Part shown: positions 1 through 5,620 of the stretch, piece by piece
How positions within the stretch are numbered: position 1 is the stretch's first letter
Layout of the letters: every line of letters begins with the position of its first letter
Assembly (NCBI GenBank): GCA_903944295.1
Contig: CAJARA010000092.1
Span: 1 to 8,776 of the forward strand
Direction of reading: 5' to 3'
Source: an uncultured Chloroflexota bacterium
GTDB taxonomy: Bacteria > Chloroflexota > Limnocylindria > Limnocylindrales > Limnocylindraceae
DNA: 8,776 nucleotides
Notes under the pieces: model-generated
The model's input: only the letters and a program-made list of their open reading frames with translations
What the model was told of the DNA's origin: nothing
Databases searched by the model: none
Translations under genes and position numbers: made by a program

Positions 1-880
1 CACGTGCCTCAAGTAAGGCAACAGCGGCCGCGCCAACGGTCAACGCCCAGATCACCGACGCGATCGCTACGTGGAGTGTCTGCGTCCATGGCGCGAGCTT
101 TGTGAGGATCTGCAGCGCACCAATGATGCACTGCAACGCGAAGAGGCCGAGCGCGGCACCGAGAAACTGGCGCGTCTGACGCGGGCTCCCCGCCTCACGA
201 CGCACGATCCAGTACGCAGAGAGCAGGATCAGCGCAACGATCGCCGTGGCGTAGCGGTGCACCACCTGTGGGCTCGAGACGGCGGTGATCGGCGGGAAGG
301 GTGTCCCGCCCATCAGCGGCCAATCCGGGTAGAGAAGCCCGGTATCAGTTGCAGTGACATTTGAACCGAAGAGGAGGAGCGCATAGATGGCGCCAGCGGC
401 GATGATCGGCGCCACCACGGCGCCGCGCGCCTGCACGATGCTGCCGATTCGTTCTGGATATCCGCTCCGCGCCAACACCCAGACCTGGAGTCCGAGGAAT
501 GCCATCGCCGTGGCGAGATGTGCGGTGACGGAGGCGCCAGAGTTCGACTCAAGGACCGTCTGTCTGCCAAGCCACGCCTGGAAGAGGACGAGGCCAAGCA
601 GCGCAACCGACGCCCCTTGCAGGGAGCGTCGCCCCTTTAGCGAGCGGAGCGCAGCCGCCACAACGCCGAGTGCGATAAGACCGATCCCCGCTGCGATGGT
701 GCGGTGGATCCACTCAAGCCACGCCTTGTAGTCATCAAGTGGTGGGATGATCTGCCCGTAGCAGAGCGGCCAGTCTGGGCAGCCCATTCCTGAGTCGGTG
801 GCGCGAACGATGACGCCAATCACCACGAGACCGATTGTGGCCCCGAGGAGCGTCTTCAGAAGTCGTCGGAAACTCTGCAT
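1..880 (-). CDS. ctaA: Heme A synthase CtaA/COX15 family (3' end cut by window)
   Basis: Integral membrane enzyme that converts heme O to heme A for aa3-type cytochrome oxidases. The frame is open from the ATG at 880 to the window edge, giving 293 residues of a family usually near 300-310, so only a short C-terminus is missing. It has multiple hydrophobic helices and the four family histidines: H59 in an EWIHR motif (E56 is the conserved acid), H121, H208 and H270, close to the spacing of the Bacillus enzyme. The first extracytoplasmic loop has the cysteine pair C34/C40 in CPDWPLC. The second half repeats this loop as YPDWPLM (184-190), reflecting the internal duplication of the family but without cysteines. 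The ATG at 880 was chosen because the product then starts MQSFRRLLK just before the first helix. No Shine-Dalgarno sequence precedes it, and a -10-like TATCAT ends 7 nt upstream, suggesting leaderless translation. It is divergent from the lipoprotein gene. The family call is very secure. Confidence 0.95.
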   Translation of the reverse strand, partial: MQSFRRLLKTLLGATIGLVVIGVIVRATDSGMGCPDWPLCYGQIIPPLDDYKAWLEWIHRTIAAGIGLIALGVVAAALRSLKGRRSLQGASVALLGLVLFQAWLGRQTVLESNSGASVTAHLATAMAFLGLQVWVLARSGYPERIGSIVQARGAVVAPIIAAGAIYALLLFGSNVTATDTGLLYPDWPLMGGTPFPPITAVSSPQVVHRYATAIVALILLSAYWIVRREAGSPRQTRQFLGAALGLFALQCIIGALQILTKLAPWTQTLHVAIASVIWALTVGAAAVALLEAR

Positions 881-887
881 TACCGTA

Positions 888-893
888 ATGATA
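888..893 (-). promoter_or_regulatory. ctaA: Putative -10 hexamer of a leaderless ctaA promoter
   Basis: On the minus strand TATCAT (5 of 6 matches to TATAAT) is followed by 7 nt and then the ctaA ATG. Transcription would therefore start at or next to the start codon. No convincing -35 box and no Shine-Dalgarno sequence are seen. The position supports the call more than the motif does. Confidence 0.45.
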
Positions 894-916
894 CGCGGCA
901 ACCGCCAAACCTGCGG

Positions 917-922
917 TAGAAT
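917..922 (+). promoter_or_regulatory. Putative -10 hexamer of a leaderless lipoprotein-gene promoter
   Basis: TAGAAT (5 of 6 matches to TATAAT) is followed by 6 nt and then the ATG at 929, so the mRNA would begin at or near the start codon. There is no Shine-Dalgarno sequence. It mirrors the opposite-strand element at 888-893, with 23 bp between the two hexamers. Confidence 0.5.
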
Positions 923-928
923 CATTTG

Positions 929-1897
929 ATGAGAAGCGCTTCCTTTATTGCCGCACTCCTGCTGGTCGCCGCATGCGGCGGTGGCAGCACCGCATCGCCG
1001 TCGCCCTCCGGAAGTGGCGCCCCACAGAGCACGCGAAACGGCTGCATCAGTGAGTGGCCGGTCGCAGGGAAGACAACGAGCAGCGGACCGATCCCACTTC
1101 TGGTGAATAGTGACCTCGCCCCTGGCGAGAATCGACTCCTGCTCAGCCTTGTCGACGCAGGCGGCTTTCCACTTGGAGGACCAGGCTGGAAGCTCAGCGC
1201 AGAGACATTCAACCTCACCGCTGATGGCTGCACACCGCTCGCCACCAAGATTGAGATCCCATTCACCTGGTCAATTAAGGAGATTCGCGGCTTCTTCATT
1301 GGCCCAGCAGAGATTCCAGCTGGCGCAAAAGAGCTCGGCCTCTCCATCAACGGCACTGACGAAACTGGTGCCGCTGTCTCGATTCGCTTTGCCGCACCAG
1401 TCTGGCCAGAAGGGATCGCGCTACGACCGGGTGACGCCGCTCCAGCAGGGGAAACACCAACAGCGGCAACAAGCGAGCATGGGCTCGCTGGCATCAGTAC
1501 CGATCCATCACCACTTGCGCGTCTCTACAAATACTCAGCGGCCGACCTGCTCGCGGCAGGGACGCCATTCGTGATGGTCTTCGCCTCACCCGCCTTCTGC
1601 GTCTCGCAGGCGTGCGGCCCAACCATGGACGTGGTCAAGGCGGCGGCGGAGCGTCACCCAGGGGCGCTCATCATTCACGTTGAGCCGTACATCATGGAGT
1701 GGAACGGCGAGCGCATGATCCCAACCCTTGACGCCAACATGCGCCTTCAGGCGAACGGGGCGGCGAGCGCGTGGCGGCTCCCCGTTGAGCCGTGGATCTA
1801 CACCGTAGATAGCAACGGGATCGTGATCCACTCGTTTGAAGGGGTGATCGGCGACGCAGAACTTGACGCGGCGATCAAGGAGATCGACGCCGACTAG
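929..1897 (+). CDS. Lipoprotein with C-terminal thioredoxin-like domain
   Basis: Predicted 322-aa exported lipoprotein. The N-terminus (MRSASFIAALLLVAAC) is a short signal peptide with lipobox VAAC and lipidated Cys16, followed by a Gly/Ser/Pro linker. Residues about 35-160 look like a beta-rich, Ig-like domain, with C39 and C101 as a possible disulfide. After a hinge (about 165-190) comes a thioredoxin-like domain (about 195-320): hydrophobic strand PFVMVFASPAFC, then a CVSQAC (C224, C229) motif instead of CxxC, strand ALIIHVEPY, a probable cis-proline in VEPW (P288), and the closing DSNGIVIHSFEG strand pair. I recognise this as a type found in Chloroflexota and Actinobacteria with no established function that I know of. 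Its position divergent from ctaA makes a role in redox or oxidase maturation at the cell surface possible, but that is inference. The ATG at 929 is preferred over the in-frame TTG at 926 because it fits the leaderless promoter and gives a clean signal peptide. The stop overlaps the pyrE stop on the other strand. Confidence 0.85.
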   Translation: MRSASFIAALLLVAACGGGSTASPSPSGSGAPQSTRNGCISEWPVAGKTTSSGPIPLLVNSDLAPGENRLLLSLVDAGGFPLGGPGWKLSAETFNLTADGCTPLATKIEIPFTWSIKEIRGFFIGPAEIPAGAKELGLSINGTDETGAAVSIRFAAPVWPEGIALRPGDAAPAGETPTAATSEHGLAGISTDPSPLARLYKYSAADLLAAGTPFVMVFASPAFCVSQACGPTMDVVKAAAERHPGALIIHVEPYIMEWNGERMIPTLDANMRLQANGAASAWRLPVEPWIYTVDSNGIVIHSFEGVIGDAELDAAIKEIDAD

Positions 1898-2604
1898 CGG
1901 CCGCTACTCCCCGGCGCACCGATCAGTTCACCCGCCGCGCAGAGCGGACAGGCGCTCGCCTCATACGTTGGAAGGTTGAGCGTCAGTGCCGCAATGAGCG
2001 GGATCGATTCACGCCCAGGAACCTCAAGCGTACGCAGATCTGGGGAGCGACTCGCAACGACCGCCGCGGCAACCGGGTGCGCCCCCGCTGCCAAGAGTGG
2101 CGGCAGTAGCGCCTGGAGCGAGCCCCCAGTGGTCAGAATGTCGTCCACCATCAGCACGCGTGCACGCGGCGGAATCTGAAAGCCACGGCGAAACTCTCGA
2201 CGCACGGCGCCACCTTCACCCGCGACCTCTTCGGCGAAGATGCCACGCACGCCGAGAAGGCGACCAATCTCATAGGCGAGTAGCACGCCGCCAGTGGTTG
2301 GTCCGGCAACAAGGTCAATCTCGATGGCAGCGGCGGCGGCAACGGTGAGCGCGCGCTCGGCGAGGAGTCGGCAGACCTCTGCCGCAGCGTCTGGATGCTG
2401 CAGCAGTGCCCACTTCTCTAGGTAGCGATCACCGTGTCGGCCGCTCTTCAGGAGGAAGTGTCCGCGCTGTAGCGCACCAGTTGCAAGGAGGAGTCCTTCA
2501 ACTCGTCGTGCGCTCAGCGTCTCATCGTGCGAACTGACTGGCGCCTGCGGATAACCCTCTGGCGCCCGCAGAGGTTCGCGTAGTGGAAGGAGTGGCTCGC
2601 TCAT
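1894..2604 (-). CDS. pyrE: Orotate phosphoribosyltransferase
   Basis: Transfers the phosphoribosyl group of PRPP to orotate, giving OMP, the penultimate step of UMP synthesis in the cytoplasm. The 236-aa product has the PRPP-binding loop VLMVDDILTTGGS (150-162), the substrate-binding segment ATGALQRGHFLLKSGRHGDRY typical of PyrE (about 41-61), the loop GPTTGGVLLAYE (101-112) and the basic FRRGF region (138-142). The C-terminus carries CPLC (219-222) and ends near PGSSGR, as in PyrE variants I associate with Deinococcus-Thermus, archaeal and similar proteins. About 30 residues precede the usual core start, making the N-terminus longer than average. ATG 2604 is the only ATG before the core. It starts 9 nt after the pyrD-like stop with no strong ribosome binding site, so translation is probably coupled. 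This is the last gene of the operon and overlaps the convergent lipoprotein gene by 4 bp. Confidence 0.93.
   Translation of the reverse strand: MSEPLLPLREPLRAPEGYPQAPVSSHDETLSARRVEGLLLATGALQRGHFLLKSGRHGDRYLEKWALLQHPDAAAEVCRLLAERALTVAAAAAIEIDLVAGPTTGGVLLAYEIGRLLGVRGIFAEEVAGEGGAVRREFRRGFQIPPRARVLMVDDILTTGGSLQALLPPLLAAGAHPVAAAVVASRSPDLRTLEVPGRESIPLIAALTLNLPTYEASACPLCAAGELIGAPGSSGR
1895..1906. other. 12-bp perfect palindrome at convergent gene ends
   Basis: TAGCGGCCGCTA is a perfect inverted repeat beginning at the lipoprotein-gene stop codon and covering most of the pyrE stop. With a GGCC loop it leaves only a 4-bp stem and has no T-tract, so it is not a convincing intrinsic terminator. It marks the convergent junction where no dedicated terminator is visible on either strand. 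Confidence 0.4.
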
Positions 2605-2613
2605 GCTGAGAGC

Positions 2614-3585
2614 CTAGCGCGTGGTCGGACGCTGCAGCGCCGTGCCCACAAGATCTGCAACTCGAGAGCCACCGCGTGATGCTGCCGCTCGGCGCGCCGA
2701 CTCGATCACCGCGCGCGGAAGGTCAGCATCAGCCCAGAGGGCGCTCCCCAGGCTCACAAGCTGCGCCCCTGCGGCAAAGTAATCGAGCGCATCCGCTGGT
2801 GAGCCGATCCCACCACCGCCAATGATTGGGAGTGCCCCACTCGCCGCAGCGTTCGCCACTGCAGCAAGCGCGCGTGGTCGAATCAGCGGGCCAGAGAGCT
2901 CCCCCTCCCCCTCTGCCAGCGCGCTCGCCGCTCGCGTGCGGTTCGGCAGGAAGCCCACAGGTGATCCACTCATTGAGAGAAGGTCGGCGCCCGCATCAGC
3001 TGCGGACCCTGCGAACTGCGCCGGCGTCACCAGATCTGGAGATACTTTGACGATCAGTGGGAGCTCGGTGCTATCACGCGCCGCATCAATCAAGCGTGTT
3101 GACTCTTCCAGCGAACTCTCCCAGCGCCTTCCGCCGAGCACATCGCTCGGCACGGTGAGGTCCAGCTCATACGCATCTGCACCAACAAGGTCGGCGCGTG
3201 ACTCAAGGCGCGCGATCAGCTTGCCGAGCGAACCAAGATCTGCGGCAACGAGAGAGATTGCGATCGCGCAGGGGGCGGCACGCCATGCAGCACCGTGGCG
3301 ATCAATCACCTCATCAACACCAGGATTCTCGCGCCCAATTGCATGCATCATTCCGCCGGGCACCTCCACCATGCGCGGCAGGCCGGCGCCGCCGCGCGCG
3401 GCGAGCGAGACGCCACGCGTCACAAAGAGTCCTACATCGCGCAGGTCAACGAGCTCCGCCGCCTCAGCGCCAAAGCCGAGCACGCCGCTCGCCGTTACGA
3501 TCGGTCGCTCCAAGAGCAGCGGGCGCTGGCCACTCAGGCTGAATCGCGCCTCCACGCTGCTCGGACTCGTGCGCTCAACGGTCAT
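2614..3585 (-). CDS. pyrD: Divergent PyrD-like (class 1B dihydroorotate dehydrogenase family) protein, active site altered
   Basis: Intact 323-aa FMN-binding TIM-barrel protein in the pyrD position, normal in length for the class 1B family that works with PyrK. Framework motifs are clear: TASGVLGFG (31-39), GGMMHAIGRENPG (77-89), IVKVSPD (178-184, K180 kept), ELSGPLIRP (229-237) and the FMN-phosphate region PIIGGGGIGSPADAL (253-267) with SLGSALWAD (278-286). The substrate pocket is not canonical. Compared from memory with the Lactococcus enzymes, the Lys of the VKAT region is R57, the Asn of NxxG is H81, ELN is ELD (D142), the SCPN catalytic motif reads TVPS so the base Cys is V145 and the Asn is S147, and INT is SGS (G207). 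There are no stops or frameshifts. It overlaps pyrK by 4 nt (ATGA) and has a strong GGAGGG ribosome site. It is either an unusual dihydroorotate dehydrogenase or a repurposed relative. The family is secure, the reaction is not. Confidence 0.8.
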   Translation of the reverse strand: MTVERTSPSSVEARFSLSGQRPLLLERPIVTASGVLGFGAEAAELVDLRDVGLFVTRGVSLAARGGAGLPRMVEVPGGMMHAIGRENPGVDEVIDRHGAAWRAAPCAIAISLVAADLGSLGKLIARLESRADLVGADAYELDLTVPSDVLGGRRWESSLEESTRLIDAARDSTELPLIVKVSPDLVTPAQFAGSAADAGADLLSMSGSPVGFLPNRTRAASALAEGEGELSGPLIRPRALAAVANAAASGALPIIGGGGIGSPADALDYFAAGAQLVSLGSALWADADLPRAVIESARRAAASRGGSRVADLVGTALQRPTTR

Positions 3586-4427
3586 GAGTCCCTCCTCGTT
3601 CCAGCGGAGAGTCCTGGTGCGGAGACGGCGGGTCCTTCACGGCAGAGTCGCACGCTCCCGTTTGCACTACTAAATGTGCAGCCACCACAGACGCCGCTCC
3701 CGCATCCGATCTCGTGCGAGATGAGGAGCTGCAGCCATGGCGCCCCTCCTGCTTGACGCGAGCGCCGCTTCCCTTTTGCGGTGGTGCGATCAATCGCACT
3801 CGCTGCGCGCGCTGCGCTCGTCACAGCGTTGAGGAGGCCGCGCTCGCCAGAGGCGATCACCTGGTCGGCCCAGTCGGCATAGGTTGACATCAGGTCTGCA
3901 GCGCTCCCCTGATGACCGAGACTTCCGTCTTCCGTTGCAACCACGATCTCCACCTGCTCGGGGAGGAGTGAGGCGGCCGGAAGCTCCGCCGCAGTACGCG
4001 CCTCTACGAGGAGCACCACGCTACGACCAGCACTGATCAGTGACGTCGCAAGGAGTCGAACCCAGGCGAAGCCCTCACCATCACTGACAATGAGGATCTG
4101 CTGCGATGCGCTATCCATCTCGATCGGTTGACCGATCGGTCCCACCACAGCAATCTGTGCGCCCGCAGTTAGCTCTGCGAGTGAGTCGCGCCCACCATCG
4201 GCGCGTGGTAGCAGCGCAACCTCAACGCTCCCTGCGAGGAGGTCAACTTTGGTGACTGGGGCAACGCGGCGGAGTCGGTAGCCGCCCGCCTCAGCGTGAA
4301 CGAGGTGAAGTGCATGACCTGGCCGAAGCGTTGCGATCAGTGCAGGGACGCGGAGCAGCAGTGTGTTGCGTCCAGGGGAGAGTTCGCCAACGGCGAGCAG
4401 CTGTGCGGTGACGGGCGGCGCGCCCAT
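3582..4427 (-). CDS. pyrK: PyrK-like iron-sulfur flavoprotein subunit, divergent
   Basis: In class 1B systems PyrK passes electrons from PyrD's FMN through a 2Fe-2S cluster and FAD to NAD. This 281-aa protein starts VTAQLLAVGELSPGRNTLLLRV like a ferredoxin-reductase barrel. It has a LRRVAPVTKVD segment (52-62) at the flavin motif, a nucleotide domain with ILIVSDGEGFAWV (111-123), the family signature VVATEDGSLGHQG (162-174) and the 2Fe-2S cysteines C242, C247, C250 and C262 (C-x4-C-x2-C-x11-C). Odd points: the flavin RPxS motif and the GGGxG-type loop are altered, and a basic insert (KGKRRSRQ, 218-225) precedes the cluster domain. The frame is open back to 4688, but the ATG at 4427 matches the family N-terminus and lies 7 nt after the previous stop, whereas an earlier start would overlap that gene by about 250 bp. 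It overlaps pyrD by 4 nt. The PyrK family call is firm; NAD use is uncertain. Confidence 0.85.
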   Translation of the reverse strand: MGAPPVTAQLLAVGELSPGRNTLLLRVPALIATLRPGHALHLVHAEAGGYRLRRVAPVTKVDLLAGSVEVALLPRADGGRDSLAELTAGAQIAVVGPIGQPIEMDSASQQILIVSDGEGFAWVRLLATSLISAGRSVVLLVEARTAAELPAASLLPEQVEIVVATEDGSLGHQGSAADLMSTYADWADQVIASGERGLLNAVTSAARAASAIDRTTAKGKRRSRQAGGAPWLQLLISHEIGCGSGVCGGCTFSSANGSVRLCREGPAVSAPGLSAGTRRDS

Positions 4428-4434
4428 CGCTCGG

Positions 4435-4929
4435 TTAAACCTTTGCGCCGTGGTCCCCGGCAACGCCGAGTCCGGCAATGATGGCGCCGGTCGGTCGCGA
4501 CGAGAGTCCCGCCGCACGGCGCAGCGCCGCTTCGAGTCGATCGTAGAGATCGGCGGCGGCCCAGAGTTCAACAACTTCAGCGGTTGATGCGCGATCCATG
4601 CTGCTGCGCTTCCGCTCGTCAATGGAGCGGACGCGGAACGAAAGGTCGCTCTCAAGGGTGAGCTGCGGCGCCTTCTCGCTCCCAGCAAGGAGAAGTGGCG
4701 TCACGCTCTTGAGTGTATTGCGGTGCTCGCGAAGGTAGCGCCCAAGTCGATCCGCCGCGTGTTCAACGGCGGTGAGTCGCTCAGACCCCGCCGCCTCGGC
4801 AGCAGCCGCCACCTTGCGCGCAAGATCTGGCGCCATCGCGCTGCGCTTCGCAACAGTGCGCTTCGCAACAGTGCGCTTCGCCACCTTCTTAATCGGCGCC
4901 TTTTTGGCTGGCTTCTTCGCGGTTGCCAT
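4435..4929 (-). CDS. Unrecognised protein with lysine/alanine-rich basic tail
   Basis: A 164-aa protein that I cannot assign. Residues 1-31 form a histone-H1-like basic tail of KKPAKK, KKVAK and repeated RTVAK units, of the kind that binds nucleic acids non-specifically or acidic partners. Residues 33-75 and 117-141 look like amphipathic helices rich in Ala, Arg and Glu. Between them is a possible strand segment (PQLTLESDLSFRVRSID, 88-104). No catalytic motif, cysteine or membrane segment is seen. The RTVAK units are encoded by 15-bp tandem repeats. The start overlaps the previous stop by 1 nt (TAATG), and the stop lies 7 nt before pyrK, so it is embedded in the operon. Alternative starts inside the tail (for example M32) would remove the basic region. 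A role in DNA or RNA binding, or in PyrK/PyrD assembly, is speculative. Confidence 0.75.
   Translation of the reverse strand: MATAKKPAKKAPIKKVAKRTVAKRTVAKRSAMAPDLARKVAAAAEAAGSERLTAVEHAADRLGRYLREHRNTLKSVTPLLLAGSEKAPQLTLESDLSFRVRSIDERKRSSMDRASTAEVVELWAAADLYDRLEAALRRAAGLSSRPTGAIIAGLGVAGDHGAKV
4842..4886 (-). repeat. 15-bp tandem repeat coding for RTVAK units
   Basis: Two perfect tandem copies of a 15-bp unit (tgcgcttcgcaacag on the plus strand, 4842-4856 and 4857-4871) are followed by a third with 12 of 15 matches (4872-4886). Because 15 is a multiple of three, copy-number changes would lengthen or shorten the basic tail by five residues without shifting the frame. Confidence 0.9.
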
Positions 4930-5255
4930 TAGCCGCGGTACTCAAGGTCACGGGAGAGGCGCTCGCGCAGGAACATGGAGTGGTGTCGTTCAAACATCCA
5001 CTCGCCTGCACGGTGCCCAAGTGCGCGGGAGGACTCGTCGCGCTCAAGGAGATCCAGGGTGCCGTAGTCGGGGAGATCAAAGAGGATCACGTTGTCAAAG
5101 TCCCAGCCGTGCGCAACGTTGTACCAGCCGAGGAACTTGATACCGAACTTCTCTTCGTACGACTTCACCGTCTTCGGGAAGAGGGTGCGCATGAAGAACT
5201 TAAAGAAGGGGTCGCGCCCCCGTCGAATCGAGAAGTACGTTGCTAGGACTGGCAT
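4929..5255 (-). CDS. Unrecognised small soluble protein in pyr operon
   Basis: A 108-aa protein rich in aromatic and charged residues, with no signal peptide, membrane segment or cysteine. The segment FGIKFLGWYNVAHGWDFDN (37-55) followed by the strand VILFDLPDYGTLDLLERD (56-73), and the helix-rich His/Arg C-terminus (ERHHSMFLRERLSRDL, 89-104), resemble small ferredoxin-like dimeric alpha/beta-barrel proteins (NIPSNAP/ABM-like). That comparison is only by look, and no specific family is claimed. It begins within the stop of the membrane-protein gene (TGATG, 1-nt overlap) and ends within the start of the next gene (TAATG), so it is tightly coupled to both. Intact reading frame, codon use and operon position support a real gene. 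The function is unknown. Confidence 0.75.
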   Translation of the reverse strand: MPVLATYFSIRRGRDPFFKFFMRTLFPKTVKSYEEKFGIKFLGWYNVAHGWDFDNVILFDLPDYGTLDLLERDESSRALGHRAGEWMFERHHSMFLRERLSRDLEYRG

Positions 5256-5620
5256 CAGCGAGATTCTCCCACGCCGCCGTCTCCGCTGTCGCTCTTCGCA
5301 CGCTTCGCCTCGTCCTCTAGCTCTCCCACCGTCTTACTCTCGCTCGCGAGCGGCGCACGGCGCCCACGGCGGTCGGCCGCCACGAGGCGCAGCAAGAAGA
5401 TCGCGGTCTGCCCAACCAGGAGGAGCAGGATCACCACGCCGATCAAGAGTGCGGTGGCGATTGCAGCTCCCCAATTCAGCACCGCGGAGAGCGGCGCGAG
5501 AATGATGAAGACGACGAGTGCAACGACCTGAATCCAGAAGCAGCCGAGTCCGGGTCCGCGATCCGGACTGAGCGGCGCCCCCTTGTACTCGGGCATCTCT
5601 GGTGTCTCGTTGATGCTCAT
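5255..5620 (-). CDS. Small two-helix membrane protein of unknown function
   Basis: A 121-aa protein with a polar, proline-rich N-terminus (1-25), two hydrophobic helices (about 28-48 and 52-80) joined by a very short turn (NWG), then a basic patch RRGRR (84-88) and an acidic/charged tail. By the positive-inside rule both ends are likely cytoplasmic, forming a helical hairpin. No catalytic motif is seen. The ATG overlaps the pyrC stop by 4 nt (ATGA) with no good ribosome site, implying translational coupling to pyrC. The stop shares one base with the next ATG. A membrane protein inside a cytoplasmic pyrimidine operon is unexpected. It could anchor an enzyme or be a passenger gene, and the sequence does not decide. 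Confidence 0.75.
   Translation of the reverse strand: MSINETPEMPEYKGAPLSPDRGPGLGCFWIQVVALVVFIILAPLSAVLNWGAAIATALLIGVVILLLLVGQTAIFLLRLVAADRRGRRAPLASESKTVGELEDEAKRAKSDSGDGGVGESR

Noticed and set aside
71..731. Several short plus- and minus-strand frames over the ctaA region
   Set aside because: They are shadows of the ctaA frame, which is open from 880 to the window edge and carries all family histidines.
922..1494. Minus-strand 190-aa frame opposite the lipoprotein gene
   Set aside because: The lipoprotein signal peptide and thioredoxin-like domain on the plus strand explain this region; the antisense frame has no motif.
1895..1906. TAGCGGCCGCTA palindrome as a bidirectional intrinsic terminator
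   Set aside because: After allowing for a loop only four base pairs remain and there is no T-tract on either side.
2614..3585. Calling the PyrD-like gene a pseudogene
   Set aside because: Full length, no frameshift or stop, strong ribosome site, overlapping start with pyrK and conserved FMN motifs all argue for a functional protein.
2822..3673. Plus-strand 283-aa open frame opposite pyrD
   Set aside because: Arg/Ser/Pro-rich antisense shadow with no recognisable motif, covering a well-supported flavoprotein gene.
4428..4688. Upstream extension of the PyrK-like frame (87 extra residues from an ATG at 4688)
   Set aside because: It would overlap the 164-aa gene by about 250 bp, has Arg/Ser/Pro-rich composition typical of a shadow frame, and the family N-terminus matches the ATG at 4427.
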